From positions 116,298 to 180,297 of the forward strand of contig BDSI01000104.1 in NCBI GenBank assembly GCA_003117195.1: a stretch of DNA of 64,000 bases, written 5' to 3'. Positions 49,303 through 61,200 of the stretch are shown here, piece by piece. The translations under genes were made by a program, and so were the position numbers. Within the stretch, counting starts at the first letter, position 1; each line of letters begins with the position of its first letter. Under the pieces are notes generated by a model. It ran no database searches. It had not been told where the DNA came from and saw only the letters and a list, made by a program, of their open reading frames with translations. The DNA is from Eudorina sp. 2006-703-Eu-15. Lineage: Eukaryota; Chlorophyta; Chlorophyceae; Chlamydomonadales; Volvocaceae.

Positions 49303-51001
49303 ATGTCTGCTAAGTGTCGACATTGCCGGCGACTGGTCAGGCCAAGCCAACTGGCTGACACGCCATGCAGCTGCTTATTCTGTCAGGAGTGCATGAAGGT
49401 TGATCTGAAAAGCCAGTTACAAAGGTACGATAGCCGGGGCAGGCCACGCGTGCTCGGGTGGTAGGTCATAACCGTCAGCAGGGCGGAAATTGCAAACCGG
49501 ATACCTAAAAATACCGTAACAGCAGAAAATCACATTTATGAAAATTCATGGCCGCCTCGAACACCTGATGCCTGCCAAGGTTTTCGTCGGACATATGGCA
49601 CTTACTGCGCGCATGCACGCTTTGGGGTCTGCAGCGGAGCCTCCACGACTCATCTTCGTCAGGAGCCGCGAGGTACGGCAAGGTTCAAGAAGGGCGATAA
49701 AGTAGAGTACCTGACCAGCAACGGAGCGAGCCAGGAGGCGGTTGTCGACATCATCGATACCACCGTACAGCCCCCACAGTACGGCATCAAGCTACAGGAT
49801 GCGGACAACATTCGCTTCACCGAGGCAGATCGTTTGCGCAGCATCACGGCCCCAGGTGACAACGAGAACGAACGGGGGGGTTGCTGCCGCCCGAGCCGCC
49901 CTCAACCCCCGCAAAGAATGTATGTGCACCCGCCGTGCATCCCAGCTATCGAAAGCGGTCGCGGCTCAGCAGCCTTGCCGACATGCACACATGCCGTACA
50001 CCGTATGCTGTCCTCAGGTCGTTTTCCCCCTTGCCTACCCCTTGGCGCAATGACCACTTGGCTCACCAAGAAAATCACACGCACACACCTGGACCGATTA
50101 CTGACCCGCACCCGCACCCGCACCCGCACACCCCCGCCACCAAAGTCCCCCTCCCTTCTGTTGCATGTCCGTCCGGCGCTGTCCGCCAACGCCCCTGGAT
50201 GGCTGCAGCGCACCCAGCCCGCCGCGAGCCCGGGCAAACCCAGCTGGATCCGCACCCGCTGCGCGCGCACTGCCCCGGCTGTCGGAAGCCGTTCGACCCG
50301 CCCACCCTGCGGCTCCTGGCGCCGGAAGCGGTGGCCGCCTGGGAAGCCGCCCGGGTAGCCGAGCGCACATCCTTCAAACGACGCAAGCAGTGCCTCCTCT
50401 GCGGCGTCCTGGTGGGCAAGGACCGATTGAGGCAGCTGCTGCCGGGGGCGGTGGAAGCTGACAAGGGAGTAGCAGGGAGTGGCAGCAGTGGCGGCGTGAA
50501 GCGGCGGAGGGACACGAGTGGCGGCGGCCGCGACAGCGAGTGTGACGGCGCGGGTGCAAGCGCGGAGGAGGAGGAGGCGGCGCTGGCTTTGATCAAGGGT
50601 GCCCGCAGCAGGGATCTGCGTCAGGCCCTGGAGACCAAACTTGGACTCGACAATAAATGGTTCTTGGAGCGTCGCGAAATGGAGAAGGTAGGTATGTACT
50701 CGACAATAAATGGTTCTTGGAGCGTCGCGAAATGGAGAAGGTAGGTTCGTACGTACATACGTACGTACGTTGTACGGTACAGCATTCCCGTCCAGCGATC
50801 TCCCCAGACAATCACCATTTTCCCAGATCAACGTACGGCGTATGTACGGAACTGAGACCCCGCCGCAACCCGCCGCAGGGGCTCCTGCACTGGGGATGCC
50901 ACACCTGCGGCTCGCCTGATTGCACGGCTCGTCTCCGGGGGATGTGTGGCTGGCCGCTGCCCTGCGGCCACTGGTGCTGCGGAGTACGCGGCGAGGCCGA
51001 T

Positions 51002-51032
<31 letters not shown>

Positions 51033-53921
51033 AGTCGCCCTCGTCGTCGGCGCCGGCGCCCGCGGCGCGAGTGCACCCTCGCTGCGTCGAGTGTGGCAGA
51101 GATCCCTGCGACGGCGGCGGCTCCCCCGGCGGCGGTGGCACCTCGGCTGCGGGTACCGCTGGCGGCTCCCCCGCAGCTGTGAAGCCCGTCGAGGTCGTCA
51201 TGGATTGCTGCTTCTGCAAGCAGCCGCTCCGCCGGGCGCCCTGCATCGAGCTGGCTTGCGGGCCGCGCCACATGTGCCACCTCCACTGTGCGGTGAGCGC
51301 AGGCAGGGGCACTGACGGTATCGTGTGGACGTGTACTGCGACGCGGGTGATGATGAGGGGGGCGAGGGGGATTAGGGTCCCATATCCTGAGAAGTCGTTG
51401 CATGCGTATTACCCAAACTTATGTATGCAAGAGATATAGTAGTAGTACCGTTACAGTGTGGATAGGCTTCCGGGCCCTGTCTAAGGGTTTATGCGGTTTT
51501 ACATGATGCTATAGGACACCTTCAACCATCATCACACCGAACCTACGCCATACGAACCGAAGGTCCAAGGCGGCTGATCCTGCCAACTAAGGATCCCACC
51601 TCATCCATGCACCCGCACATCCGTAGAGAGAGAGCGTTCAGCAATCGCCACCGATCTAGCGTGCGAATCTCAATCCATCAACTGTGACCTCAACTCCGCA
51701 TCTCAGCAGCTAGCCATAAACTCATTCTCCCGAACAATGTCGGGGGTCACCCTGGGACTCGAACCCAGGACCTTAAACCGCCCAATCGCGGTAGTGTCAC
51801 CTGACCTGATCTGACCTGACCTGCAATAGATATGTTGCGGTTGGCCGCTTGCGCCCGGGAGCCGGCAGCCCCATCTCTTGCGACTCAGAAGTCACAAATC
51901 AGTACCCGGGAGTGGCGCTGTGCCGGCAAGTGCGTCGTCACAGGCGCGTCTTCATGCCCTCGTCACGGCTGCATGTCCCCAGGGCAGGGCAGGGTATGGA
52001 TGGGCTTAACTTCCCTCCGCCGCGTGTCAGCTGCGTGTGTGTGTGTGTGTGTGTATGGGTGCGTCGCCCGACCCGGACCAGTGACCTACGCACTTGACAT
52101 GGTAAGACAAACCTTTGCAGCGTGTGTGACTGCGTGTATGTCCGCCGAAGTGGTTCCTTGGTCCGTCACAGAGCAAGCACACCTCACATCAGACCACACA
52201 ATGTGCAAACCCTGTTTGACCCCTCTAACTTCCATGGAGGCTGCGTGCGTGCTTGTGCACCTACCTACCCGCCGCCCTACTATATTTATTTATCCCGTCC
52301 TTTCGTTCCTCCGCAGCTCGCCCGCCTGGCTGCCGGCTACCCGGGTGCGCGTATCTCCTTCGCGCACCTCTACTGCCCGCTGTGCCCTGGGGGTGGAGAC
52401 GGCGCGGCCGGAGGCAGCGCAGGTGCCGCGCGGGTGGGTAGGCTCCAGGCCGGGCGGGCAGCACGCAGCAGGCGGGCCGGCCAACTGGGTGTATAGGCAT
52501 GCGGCTGCGCCTGCGTGCGTCACCCGGCATCGATCCATCCCTCCGTATTCGCGGCGTCCTGCTGCCCCGTCGATCGTTCTCAATCCAGGACGCGACGGCG
52601 CCAGTACACCTGGACCACCCGGCGCTGCGAGACGCCCTGGAGCCGCACCTCGCGCTGCGGGCGGAGGTGGCTGCGGCGGCCCGGAGGCGGCTCAAGTTGG
52701 ACCCCGCGCTGAAGAGGGATCGGGAGCTCCGACCGGGGGGCCGATACGAGGGTCGGCCGGTCGACTTCGTTCTGTCAAAGCGGACCTTCTTCAAATGCAG
52801 CAAGTGAGCGGCGGGATCAGGTGGCTCATTTGGGGGTTGGGGGTGAATGAATGAATGAATGAATGGATGAATGGATGAGCGTTACAGTGGACACTGGTGT
52901 GGGGATGTGCGCAGCGGTGCAAGGAGAAAGCGGGATCCAGGGCCAAAGCTTCAATTCTTGTTGGGAGGAAATAACGGGAAGGTAGGCACGCCGGTGCCTG
53001 GCGGTGCCTGGCTTCGCGTGTACGTACTTGGGTTTCTAGTATCGTACCCGTAGCGCCATCCTCCACTCGGCTCAAACGGCGCCTTCACCTCCCAGACCTT
53101 CAAGTACGGGGTCCACTGTAACATCATTAATGACGATGTACAAGAACGCAGGCAGCAAATCGCTTGCCTTCATCCGGCTTTCTTACCTACGACTCGGCAG
53201 GTGCACCAAGGTCTATTGTGGCGACACAGATAGGGCCAACGACGCGGCAGCACCGGCGGAGGCGGCTCAACGGCCCGCCGCCGGAGATGCGGGCGGCGGC
53301 GGTGCTGCGGGCGGGCGTACCCAAGCGCTGGTATGCGCTTATTGCGCGAGCACCTCCGACGCAAACTGCTCCCGTCACGGCACGGCCCACATCCAATGGA
53401 AATGCAGGTATGTTGCGGCCATACGGTACGCAACCTAGATCGGCGAGCGGTGGCTTTGTTTGCCTGCTTGGCTCTGTGGCAGTCTGGCAAATTCTTCCGT
53501 CAAGACCGTTACCTCCTTCCTATCACTGTAACCAACCGACCAACCAACTAACAACTTCATCCACCGGGCGCTGGTCATGACATTGGTCGGTCCGTCGTCC
53601 CTTCAACTGACACACCTGGATGTCCGCACCTGTTGCTGCCATTTTATTTTGGTGCCTGTGGACGCATCTGGACGCACGCATCGCAGGTACTGCTGCAGGC
53701 GAGCTTTCTGGATTTGCTCCGACCCAGTGATGCTGTGCCCCGCGTGCTGGAGAATCGCGGGTGGGGGCCCGCCCGCCGCAGCACCGCCGACCAGCGCTGA
53801 TGACGTCACCACCTGTACGGATCCCAACTGCGAGCTGAACCTCGAGGGTGTCCCGCACAAGCCACCCGGCCGCGACGCCTGCCTTGGGTGCCGCTTGTGC
53901 TGGTCAGAGCAGCAGTCATGA
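49303..53921 (+). CDS. Compact RING-Cys-relay-type E3 ubiquitin ligase (MYCBP2/PHR C-terminal module), 669 aa
   Basis: Eight exons sum to exactly 670 codons: 49303-49424, 49635-49855, 50209-50687, 50879-51292, 52317-52433, 52589-52803, 53201-53407, 53687-53921. Residues 1-40 hold a Cys-rich finger (CRHCRRLV..CSCLFCQECM); the next block has KKGDKVEYL. Residues about 115-274 carry HCPGCRKPF and CLLCGVLVGKDRLRQLLPG. Then CGWPLPCGHWCCGVRGEA, as precedes the RING in PHR proteins, and a RING at about 383-435 (CCFCKQ..IELACG..CHLHC..ISFAHLYCPLC). A helix follows (HPALRDALEPHLALRAEV), then the tandem-cysteine domain: FFKCSKCTKVYCGD, CAYCAS..CSRHG, QWKCRYCCRRAFWICSDP, MLCPACW, CLGCRLCW. Acts in ubiquitin transfer. 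Start: first ATG, giving the zinc finger. The family match rests on the ordered Cys/His pattern over the last 290 residues. Confidence 0.85.
50645..50746 (+). repeat. 49-bp tandem duplication of an exon end with its splice donor
   Basis: The sequence from ACTCGACAATAAATGGTTC to GAGAAGGTAGGT at 50645-50693 recurs at 50698-50746 after a 4-bp spacer. The first copy ends the third exon of the E3-like gene. The second lies in the intron with an intact donor; using it would shift the frame. Confidence 0.95.
51741..51800 (-). pseudogene. tRNA-like relic (T-arm with B box), possible tRNA-derived SINE piece
   Basis: On the minus strand 51769-51751 reads CCTGGGTTCGAGTCCCAGG, a perfect T-arm with an exact B-box (GGTTCGAGTCC). 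A D-arm-like GGGCGGTTTAAGG precedes it directly and no anticodon arm is present, so it is not a functional tRNA. It sits in the 1-kb intron of the E3-like gene. Confidence 0.5.
52881..52894. repeat. Partial dispersed repeat
   Basis: GTTACAGTGGACAC, the outer half of the dispersed element, in an intron of the E3-like gene. Confidence 0.4.
53108..53124. repeat. Partial dispersed repeat
   Basis: GGGTCCACTGTAACATC, the half-element in an intron of the E3-like gene. Confidence 0.5.
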
Positions 53922-55294
53922 TGCGCTGAGCGATGGTAACCCCACTGATGAAAGAGTCGTGTTACCGTACATAGGGTGGACCCCGCGGAATGACGGCGGA
54001 ACCCTACCGGGTACCGTATCGGTCGGTCGGTCGGTCGGTCAGTCGGGCGGGCGGGCAGGTCAGTCCGCAACTGTCGCATGCGTACGTACTGGCGACATGA
54101 TGCGGGTAGGTGGGCATTCATCAGGCAGAAGGGGGAGGCGGGCGATGGAGTCCGGCCCACGGCTTTCCACGGCGAGTCGCCACGCAGATGAGTTCCTGGA
54201 TTTCGCGCACAGGAGCGGCGAGGACGTGTGGCCGCAACGCAGCCCGCACGCAGGGCGGTGTGCCAGACTGCTGCATGACTGCTGCACAAGACCGACCACT
54301 GGATAGGGCCAGCTGACACATCTTGATGCAGTCAGGGGGCATGCTGGCCGCTGCAACCGGGAGGGAAAGCCATCATCCATCAACGGCCGCTCGGCAGTGC
54401 TGCGTCTGTGTGTGCCCGTGTCTGTCTAGGGGCTGTCCCTTCGAAATGTGTGTGTGTGTGTGTGTGGGGGGGGGGGGTTGCTCGGAGGATGCGGCTGTCA
54501 CCGATGACCCGCTGGGGGTCCACTGTAACATGACTTAACGCGAAAAGATGCCCGGCCATCTTCCAACGCCCCAAATCAGCGACAAGACGTACGGGTGACC
54601 TACGGTACGAACACCGCGGACTGATGACGTCACGATGGCGCTACCCTAAGTTTCGGCATCTATGCTGTCGACCGTCCCCCACTTACCGCACATCCCGCAG
54701 CTCCCGCGCTCCGCCCGATGAGCGCCCAACCACCGGTCGGCCGCCACACGCGCCGGCTGCCGTACGCAATCATGCCTCCGTCCGCCTTGTGAGCTACCCC
54801 CCTTACCTACATAGAGCTCGGATAGACACCCCTCCCCGTCCCCCTTTCTGGGATTGGTTCTTCTTTTCTTTTTCAACCTCTCCCCCTCACACACGCTCCC
54901 CGAAAACACTCTGCATGGGCGCACGACGTTCCCATCCACATCCACATATAAGCCGCATCCCACAGGCCGCCCGAAGCCGCCCGCCGCCGCCGCCGCCGCC
55001 AGGCAGCGCCCGCGTCGATGAAATTGTAAAAAGAATGTGTTTGTCTGGCCCCGGCCCCGGGACCGGGGCCCTGGCCCCGGCCCCACGCGCATCCTGCCAT
55101 GGGTTCTACCGAATAGTCTACCGCGTTGCCTGTGCCGATTCATCTAAACATCCTCCAACCCCGAATGAACCCGTTTGACGTCTTCGAGAGACAGATGTTC
55201 TGGGTCACAAGCAAAGGGAAGGAAACCAAAGCCGGCCGCACTGCCGTAAGAACCTGCCGTACACGCACCCTCATGGCCCGTCGTGCGTACGCCC
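53922..55294. other. Convergent intergenic region
   Basis: Between the E3-like stop (plus) and the importin stop (minus). Contains a (GT)n-(G)12 run at 54448-54477 and a complete dispersed repeat. 55.0-55.1 kb has a GGCCCCGG-rich inverted-repeat-like stretch. No gene seen. Confidence 0.5.
54494..54530. repeat. Dispersed GACCC/GGGTC repeat
   Basis: Reads GCTGTCACCGATGACCCGCT then GGGGGTCCACTGTAACA; intergenic. Confidence 0.75.
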
Positions 55295-58200
55295 TCACGA
55301 CCCACTCCCCGCCGCCGCCGCGGCTGCCTCCAGCGCCGTCCGCTGCTCAGCCGACAGCGCCGCCACCAACGGACCCATGGGTCCCGGGTACTGCTGCGTC
55401 AGTGCCGCCAACGTCCGCGCGATCTGGGTCACTACGCCGGGCGGCAGCGGGGGCTGCTGCACCGCCGCCGCACCGAAGGCCGCCACCACTTGCGGCACTG
55501 AGGCCGCCACCCGCTGCGCCTGATCGCCTGCGTGACGGCGACGGCAAGGACGGGCAAGGAACAGGGCACATTCATCGGGTTGTATATAATACCCCACAGA
55601 TACGGCCTTGGATGTTACCATAACCCTACACCCTAACCCCCCTAATATGTAAATTATGAACAACGCTGGCAGCTGTCACAGTGCTGGCGAGCTTACGGCA
55701 GGCGGAATGACGCAATCAAGCGGCTGTCAAGACACGTCTCGTCCCCCCGCAAACGGTACAGGGGGGCATGGCTCTTGGCTCTCGCCCTCTCGCCCAGGTA
55801 ATGACCCGGGTCCCCCAGGATTCTCGCGGCCTGCTGCCCCTTTCCTACTCTGTCCCCTCCCCTCCCGGGAGCGAGGGGTCCTTACCCGTCAACAGTCCGC
55901 ACAGCGCGCCGTACACCGCCGGCGCCTCCTTGAGGTCCTCCTTCAGCGGCAGCGCCCCCAGGAACACCGGAAGCACCGCCTCCAGCGGCAGCAGCGCCGC
56001 ACCTCCGCCGCCGTCCGCCAACATCATGCGGCCCACGCAGCCGAGCGCGTTGTCCCGGACACCGTCGTTCTCGGAGGCCGCGAAGAGCGGGTGGAGCGCC
56101 TGCCGCCGGCGGCGTTGGCGCAGGGCGGAGCGGCAGAGAATATAACATGGTAACTATGTCGAAGCCTTCAGAGAAACATACGTTATAACTTTCAATCGAA
56201 GATTGCAAGCCCGGTGCCCTGTCAACCCCGGGATACGCCACCAGGACGTACAATCTGGGTGCAAGGGTATGAGACGAATGCGCGAACCCGATTCACCGAG
56301 ACCGTCCCGAGGGGGCCGAGGACGAGGAGGAGGACGAGCAGGACGAGGAGGTCTACGCAACAGCGCCACGTGGTCGCCTCATGTACCGAATATACGGTAC
56401 GAGACCCCCACCTGCAGCAGCTTGGGGTAGTGCGGCGCCAGCGCCGCCCCGCCGCAGCCCTCCGCGAGCACCCCCGCGCAGAAGGCCGCGTTCTGCCGGT
56501 TGATGTGCTCCGAGCAGCGCAGCTCCCGCAGCAGCACCGGGACCAGCTCCCCAAGGTGGGGCGTGAGGTGGGACTGCAGCACGGAACGGACCGGCAGCGG
56601 CGGAACGGGAAGCGGCACACACCAAAGCGGCACACACCAAAGCGGCACACACCAAAGCGGCACACACCAAAATGCCCAGCACGGGAACCTCATCTCTCCA
56701 ACGTGAGGACTGTCCCTCGTGGATAGCTGCCCGTACTCCACCCGCAGCTGCCCTCCCCGTCATAAGGAGACGGTTGCACGGTCGGTGTATTTGTGAGACG
56801 CCGAGCGACAGAAGCCGGCTGCCGCGACGTGCGCCATCCAGCGGGGGCGTCGGCAGGCGGTAGAGCACTACTGTGGGAGCCAACATGCGCCCTAGGATCC
56901 GCCGGCAAGGGAACACCGACACACGACACATCTACGGCTGTCACTGATGACCCGCAGGGTCCACTGCAACATCATCATTACTATTTTGATAATTACAAAG
57001 TGGTAATGATAATACAATACAGTTATAGTTACAATATAGTTATGATAATTACATACCCTCGGGTACCTTCCGCAGCTGGTTTGGCTTCGGAAACGAAGCG
57101 CGCGCGAGCCGCCGGGACTTTCCCGCATGGCCCAGCAACGATCCGTCCGGGATCCCCATGCAACCCGCCAGTACCTGAGTTTACCCCTAATGAAACTGAA
57201 ACCCTGTGCCCTCGCATATCAGTTCCGAGCCGTGGTCGCACCTTGAGCACCTCGGCCACCTCCGCCAGTCCGCCCACCGCCACACTCCGGTGGCCCGCCG
57301 GCTGCTGCGCTCTGAGCTGGTGGTGCAGGAGCGCCGGCAGGTGCGCGGAGGCGAAGACCGGCGCGTAGGCGTCAGGCCCCGCCGCCGTCGCAAACACGGG
57401 CAGCAGCTCCGCCGCCGCCGCCAACAGCTCCTCCGCCTCGTCGCCGCCGCCGTCCGCCTCATCGTCGCCGTCGTCGCCGTCATCGTCATCGTCGTCAAAG
57501 ACAGCCTGCGCGGGGCCAGGACGGTAGTTCGCCTAGCTAGTCGCCGACGCTTTGTACGGCATTGTACGTCCGCGGCGCACGGGCTGTCGGTGCCCCGGGC
57601 AACGTACGACAGGCCATCACTTTGTACGACATTGTACAGGGAATGACCCGGGCGCGCACCCCCAATGTGGTTCCCAGCGGAGCTACCGGTATGTAACCGT
57701 CAAGTCCGATCACAACCTTCCCGCCAGTACCCAGCTGCGGCACTTCTCATTACATGATAACAGCTCTCCTGACCAAGGTGCTAGATGGCCGCCCTCTATG
57801 TCGCCACTGCATGCGGTATTTTTAGCCATGCAGCCCGCCCGCCCGCCCGCCCGCCCTCTCCCACCCACGCACCTGACAAGCCTCCTCGCCCTTAAAAACG
57901 AGTGTCACGTGCTCGGCCAGCAGCCGCATCGTCTCGGACCCCAGAGCCTCCGCTCCTAGCTGCTTCAGTAACGAGGTCAACGCCTGCGGACCGCCCCGTG
58001 GGTCAGGTGGGGTCAGGTGGGGCAGGTGGACAACGTACGGGTGGGGGATCCGCAGCGCCGGCGCCGATTCGTACCCACCAAGACGGCGCACATTCGACGC
58101 GGCGACCGACCAGGCGGCGGCGAGATGGCCCCGGAGGCCCACGAGCCCGTAGCCTCTGCCTCCATACACACACACACACACACACATATCACACACATAT

Positions 58201-61200
58201 AACACCGCAGGGCTGTTTCAATATACCTTCCCCCCAGCAACACCCCGCCCGCCCGCCCGCCCGCGTGGCTGGCGCAAAGCAACAACCTCCGCCCGGCTCC
58301 GGTACCTCAAATCGGACCAGCCCTTCAAGAAACCTAGCCCCCGACCCCGACCCCGACCTCGACCCCCACCCCGACCCCGCTGACCCCGACCCCGCCCATC
58401 ATGTCCGGTACGTACTTGTAGCGTCGACGTCACGACCCCTGGGTCGGTGTCGTTCAACAACCGTTGGAGCTCCTTCACCGCAGGGGACAGGACAGGACAG
58501 GACAGCCCGGGGAGCCGCATTCAGATCTGTGACTTTGTAATAATCGGGTCCCAATTCGTCGGGCGCTTGCTTGGACTATCCATCATGTCCTGCTCAATCG
58601 TGGCGATACCTTGATCCTAAGTGACGGCTGGTGGCAAATAGAGAAACACACGGACGCTGGGTACCGTACGGTTGTACGACAAAGCGCACGCAGCAGTACG
58701 TACCTTCCTGTCTTGCCTACCTAACGAAGCACTCACGTCCACTCGGTCTCTTAAACACGGGGTTGCGAGGGCCCCCCCCCCCCCACACACACACACACGC
58801 TTCTCGTGGCTCAGTTATCTTTTACACACACACCCGCACACACCAACTGCCCCCACGCCGCAGTACCTTGAGCGCGACGTCGAGCACGTGCCGTACTTGC
58901 GGCGTGATGGCGGCGGCGCCAGTGGCACCCGCCGGCGGCGGGCAGGCCGCGTACACCGCCAACACGAGCCGCGCCAGCGCTTCCGCCGCCTGCACCCGGA
59001 TCTCCTGGTGGAAGTACCTGTACGGAAGGAGATCGGTGTACGGGTGTACGGTATGTGGGGGTTAGAGATTGTACGGCACGATACCGAGGAGGAAACGACG
59101 CAGGTGGCAAAACGCCAGAAAACGGAGGAAATTGTAGCGAGGAAACTTGCATCCCAGGCCGCCAAGACGTGTACGATGCGACTGCAGTTACGGCAGGCAG
59201 CGGCGGGGCAGCAGAGGAATCACGTGACGGGGCGGACGACCCAACTCGTCAAGGGCCCCTCAAGACGTGGCCGGTCTCCGGAGGCCACACGCGCACATCC
59301 GCCCACCAAAGGAGGCGACGAGCGAAGGCCCCGTTAGCACCACAGCACTTGAATCAAGTGACTTGATCCGAACAAAACAGATGACGAATGCCGATCGAGA
59401 AGTCAGCTGACGGCCACACCCCGGCCGCGCGGTCGGCCGGCGGCTCTGATCCCTCCTCACTCACTCACCTGCACATGCCCCCCGGTGACTTGGTGAGCGC
59501 CGTCAGAACCTCCTCCATGTACGGCAAGAAGGCCGCCGGAGCCGCCTGGGCGTACAGCCCCAGCGCCGCCGTCGCGGCGCACTTCTCGTCCAGCACACCT
59601 GCACACGAGAGTTCGAATGATAAGAAGAACATGTGTGTGTTTAGGAGCTGTGTGTGTAAAAGATAACGGTGTGTACGTTACAAATATCTGCGCAGGGCCA
59701 TTGCCGACACGCGAAAAAATGGGGTTACGATGCCTGCATAAGACCCCCGGTGTACGACGGCGCAGCCCTCGTACAGACGTGGACGTTCCCTTCGCCACGT
59801 TTCACAACGTTCCCAGCTGCCGTACCGTACCTGTACGAACACTGAGCTGCTGCGCTCTCCGCGCCTCCGACTCCTCATCGTCCTCCTCTTCCTCGTCCTC
59901 CTCCTCCTCGTCCTCGTCGTCATCATCGGAGCCCCACACACCGTCATCTTGGACGATCGAATCCAGTGCCAATTTGACGGTGTACTGCAGATACGGCACA
60001 AAGTCCTCGCCGAGCGCCTGTACGACAGTATCCCACGTGATTTCACCACCGCGTTAATAGATGGTGGTGGTGGTGAACGCACGTCACCCAGATGTCCGCG
60101 AGGCGACACACTCCCTGGACAAACACTGCCCTCTGTATGTACGACGAGGGTTTTTGTATGTGCCTCGAGCCGGCACGCGCACTGCAATTTCGGGCGTACC
60201 GTATTCTGCCTCCACAGTCAGGTTTTCTCCTTCTCTTCCCTTCCCCTTAAACCCCTTCCCCTCCCCTTTCCCTCGGACGGGTATTGAATGACCTGTAGCG
60301 TGACGGGGGCGAATCCCCCGGCAGGCGGCCTCCGCTGCCCCACATGTCCACAGACCCAACCCTTTCGCCGTTTGGCCCCCCTCCCTTGCTTCTGTCGCTG
60401 CTGCGTTGACCACACCTCCCCCCTTCAGCCCTGGACGCTCTCTCCTGCCCTGCTCCCCCTCCCTCCTAGGCGCCACCCGCCACCTCCTGGGTACCCATCA
60501 CCGGGCGTCAGCTTGGGGACGGGCGACGACCGCTTGGGGGCGGTCGGATGCGCCCCGACAGCCCCCAAACAATCCCTTCCTCCGCCGCAAACTCCCAATT
60601 AACCCATCTACCCCTACCTTGGCGATGCATGAGAACAAGCCGTGGCCGTACTCTCGCAGCTCCGAGCTGTCCAGTTTGAAGCCCTGGCGGGGGAGGACAC
60701 CATCCACGGCGGGGGCCGCCGGGATGAGAGCAGCACATCCAGCAGAGGACACCATCCACGGTGGGGGACGGAGGGGCGCCGACGTCCTGCCAACACACCG
60801 CCCCACGGCAAGCCCCGACGCCTGCTCTGCCTCATCTCATCCATTTTGCTGCTGTTGTTGTCCGCTGAGCACGAATGTACGACTATGTACGATAATACGC
60901 AAACCGTTATGCGGCCAAAACAAACCCTCAACCCTTCCCTGCCCAAACAGACGCCCCCCCACCCATCCCAACCTTCCCTCCACAGCTCGATCCACAACAA
61001 ATCCGTTTGCGCCTCTGTAGGTCTCTCCCATCACTGTTAAATCCCCCTTCGCATCGCGCAACGGTGGTGGCGTGGTCGTCTCATCTTGTTCGTCGCCCCG
61101 CAATGGTTTTTCTGGCAAGCATATTGCAGGCCCCGACTGGCAACCATGTTAATCCCCGGGTGGGGCCTAGGGTGGGTTACTACGTTGCTAAACAATCGCC

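Noticed and set aside
51741..51800. Functional tRNA gene
   Set aside because: A T-arm is present but the anticodon arm and a matching 5' acceptor strand are missing.
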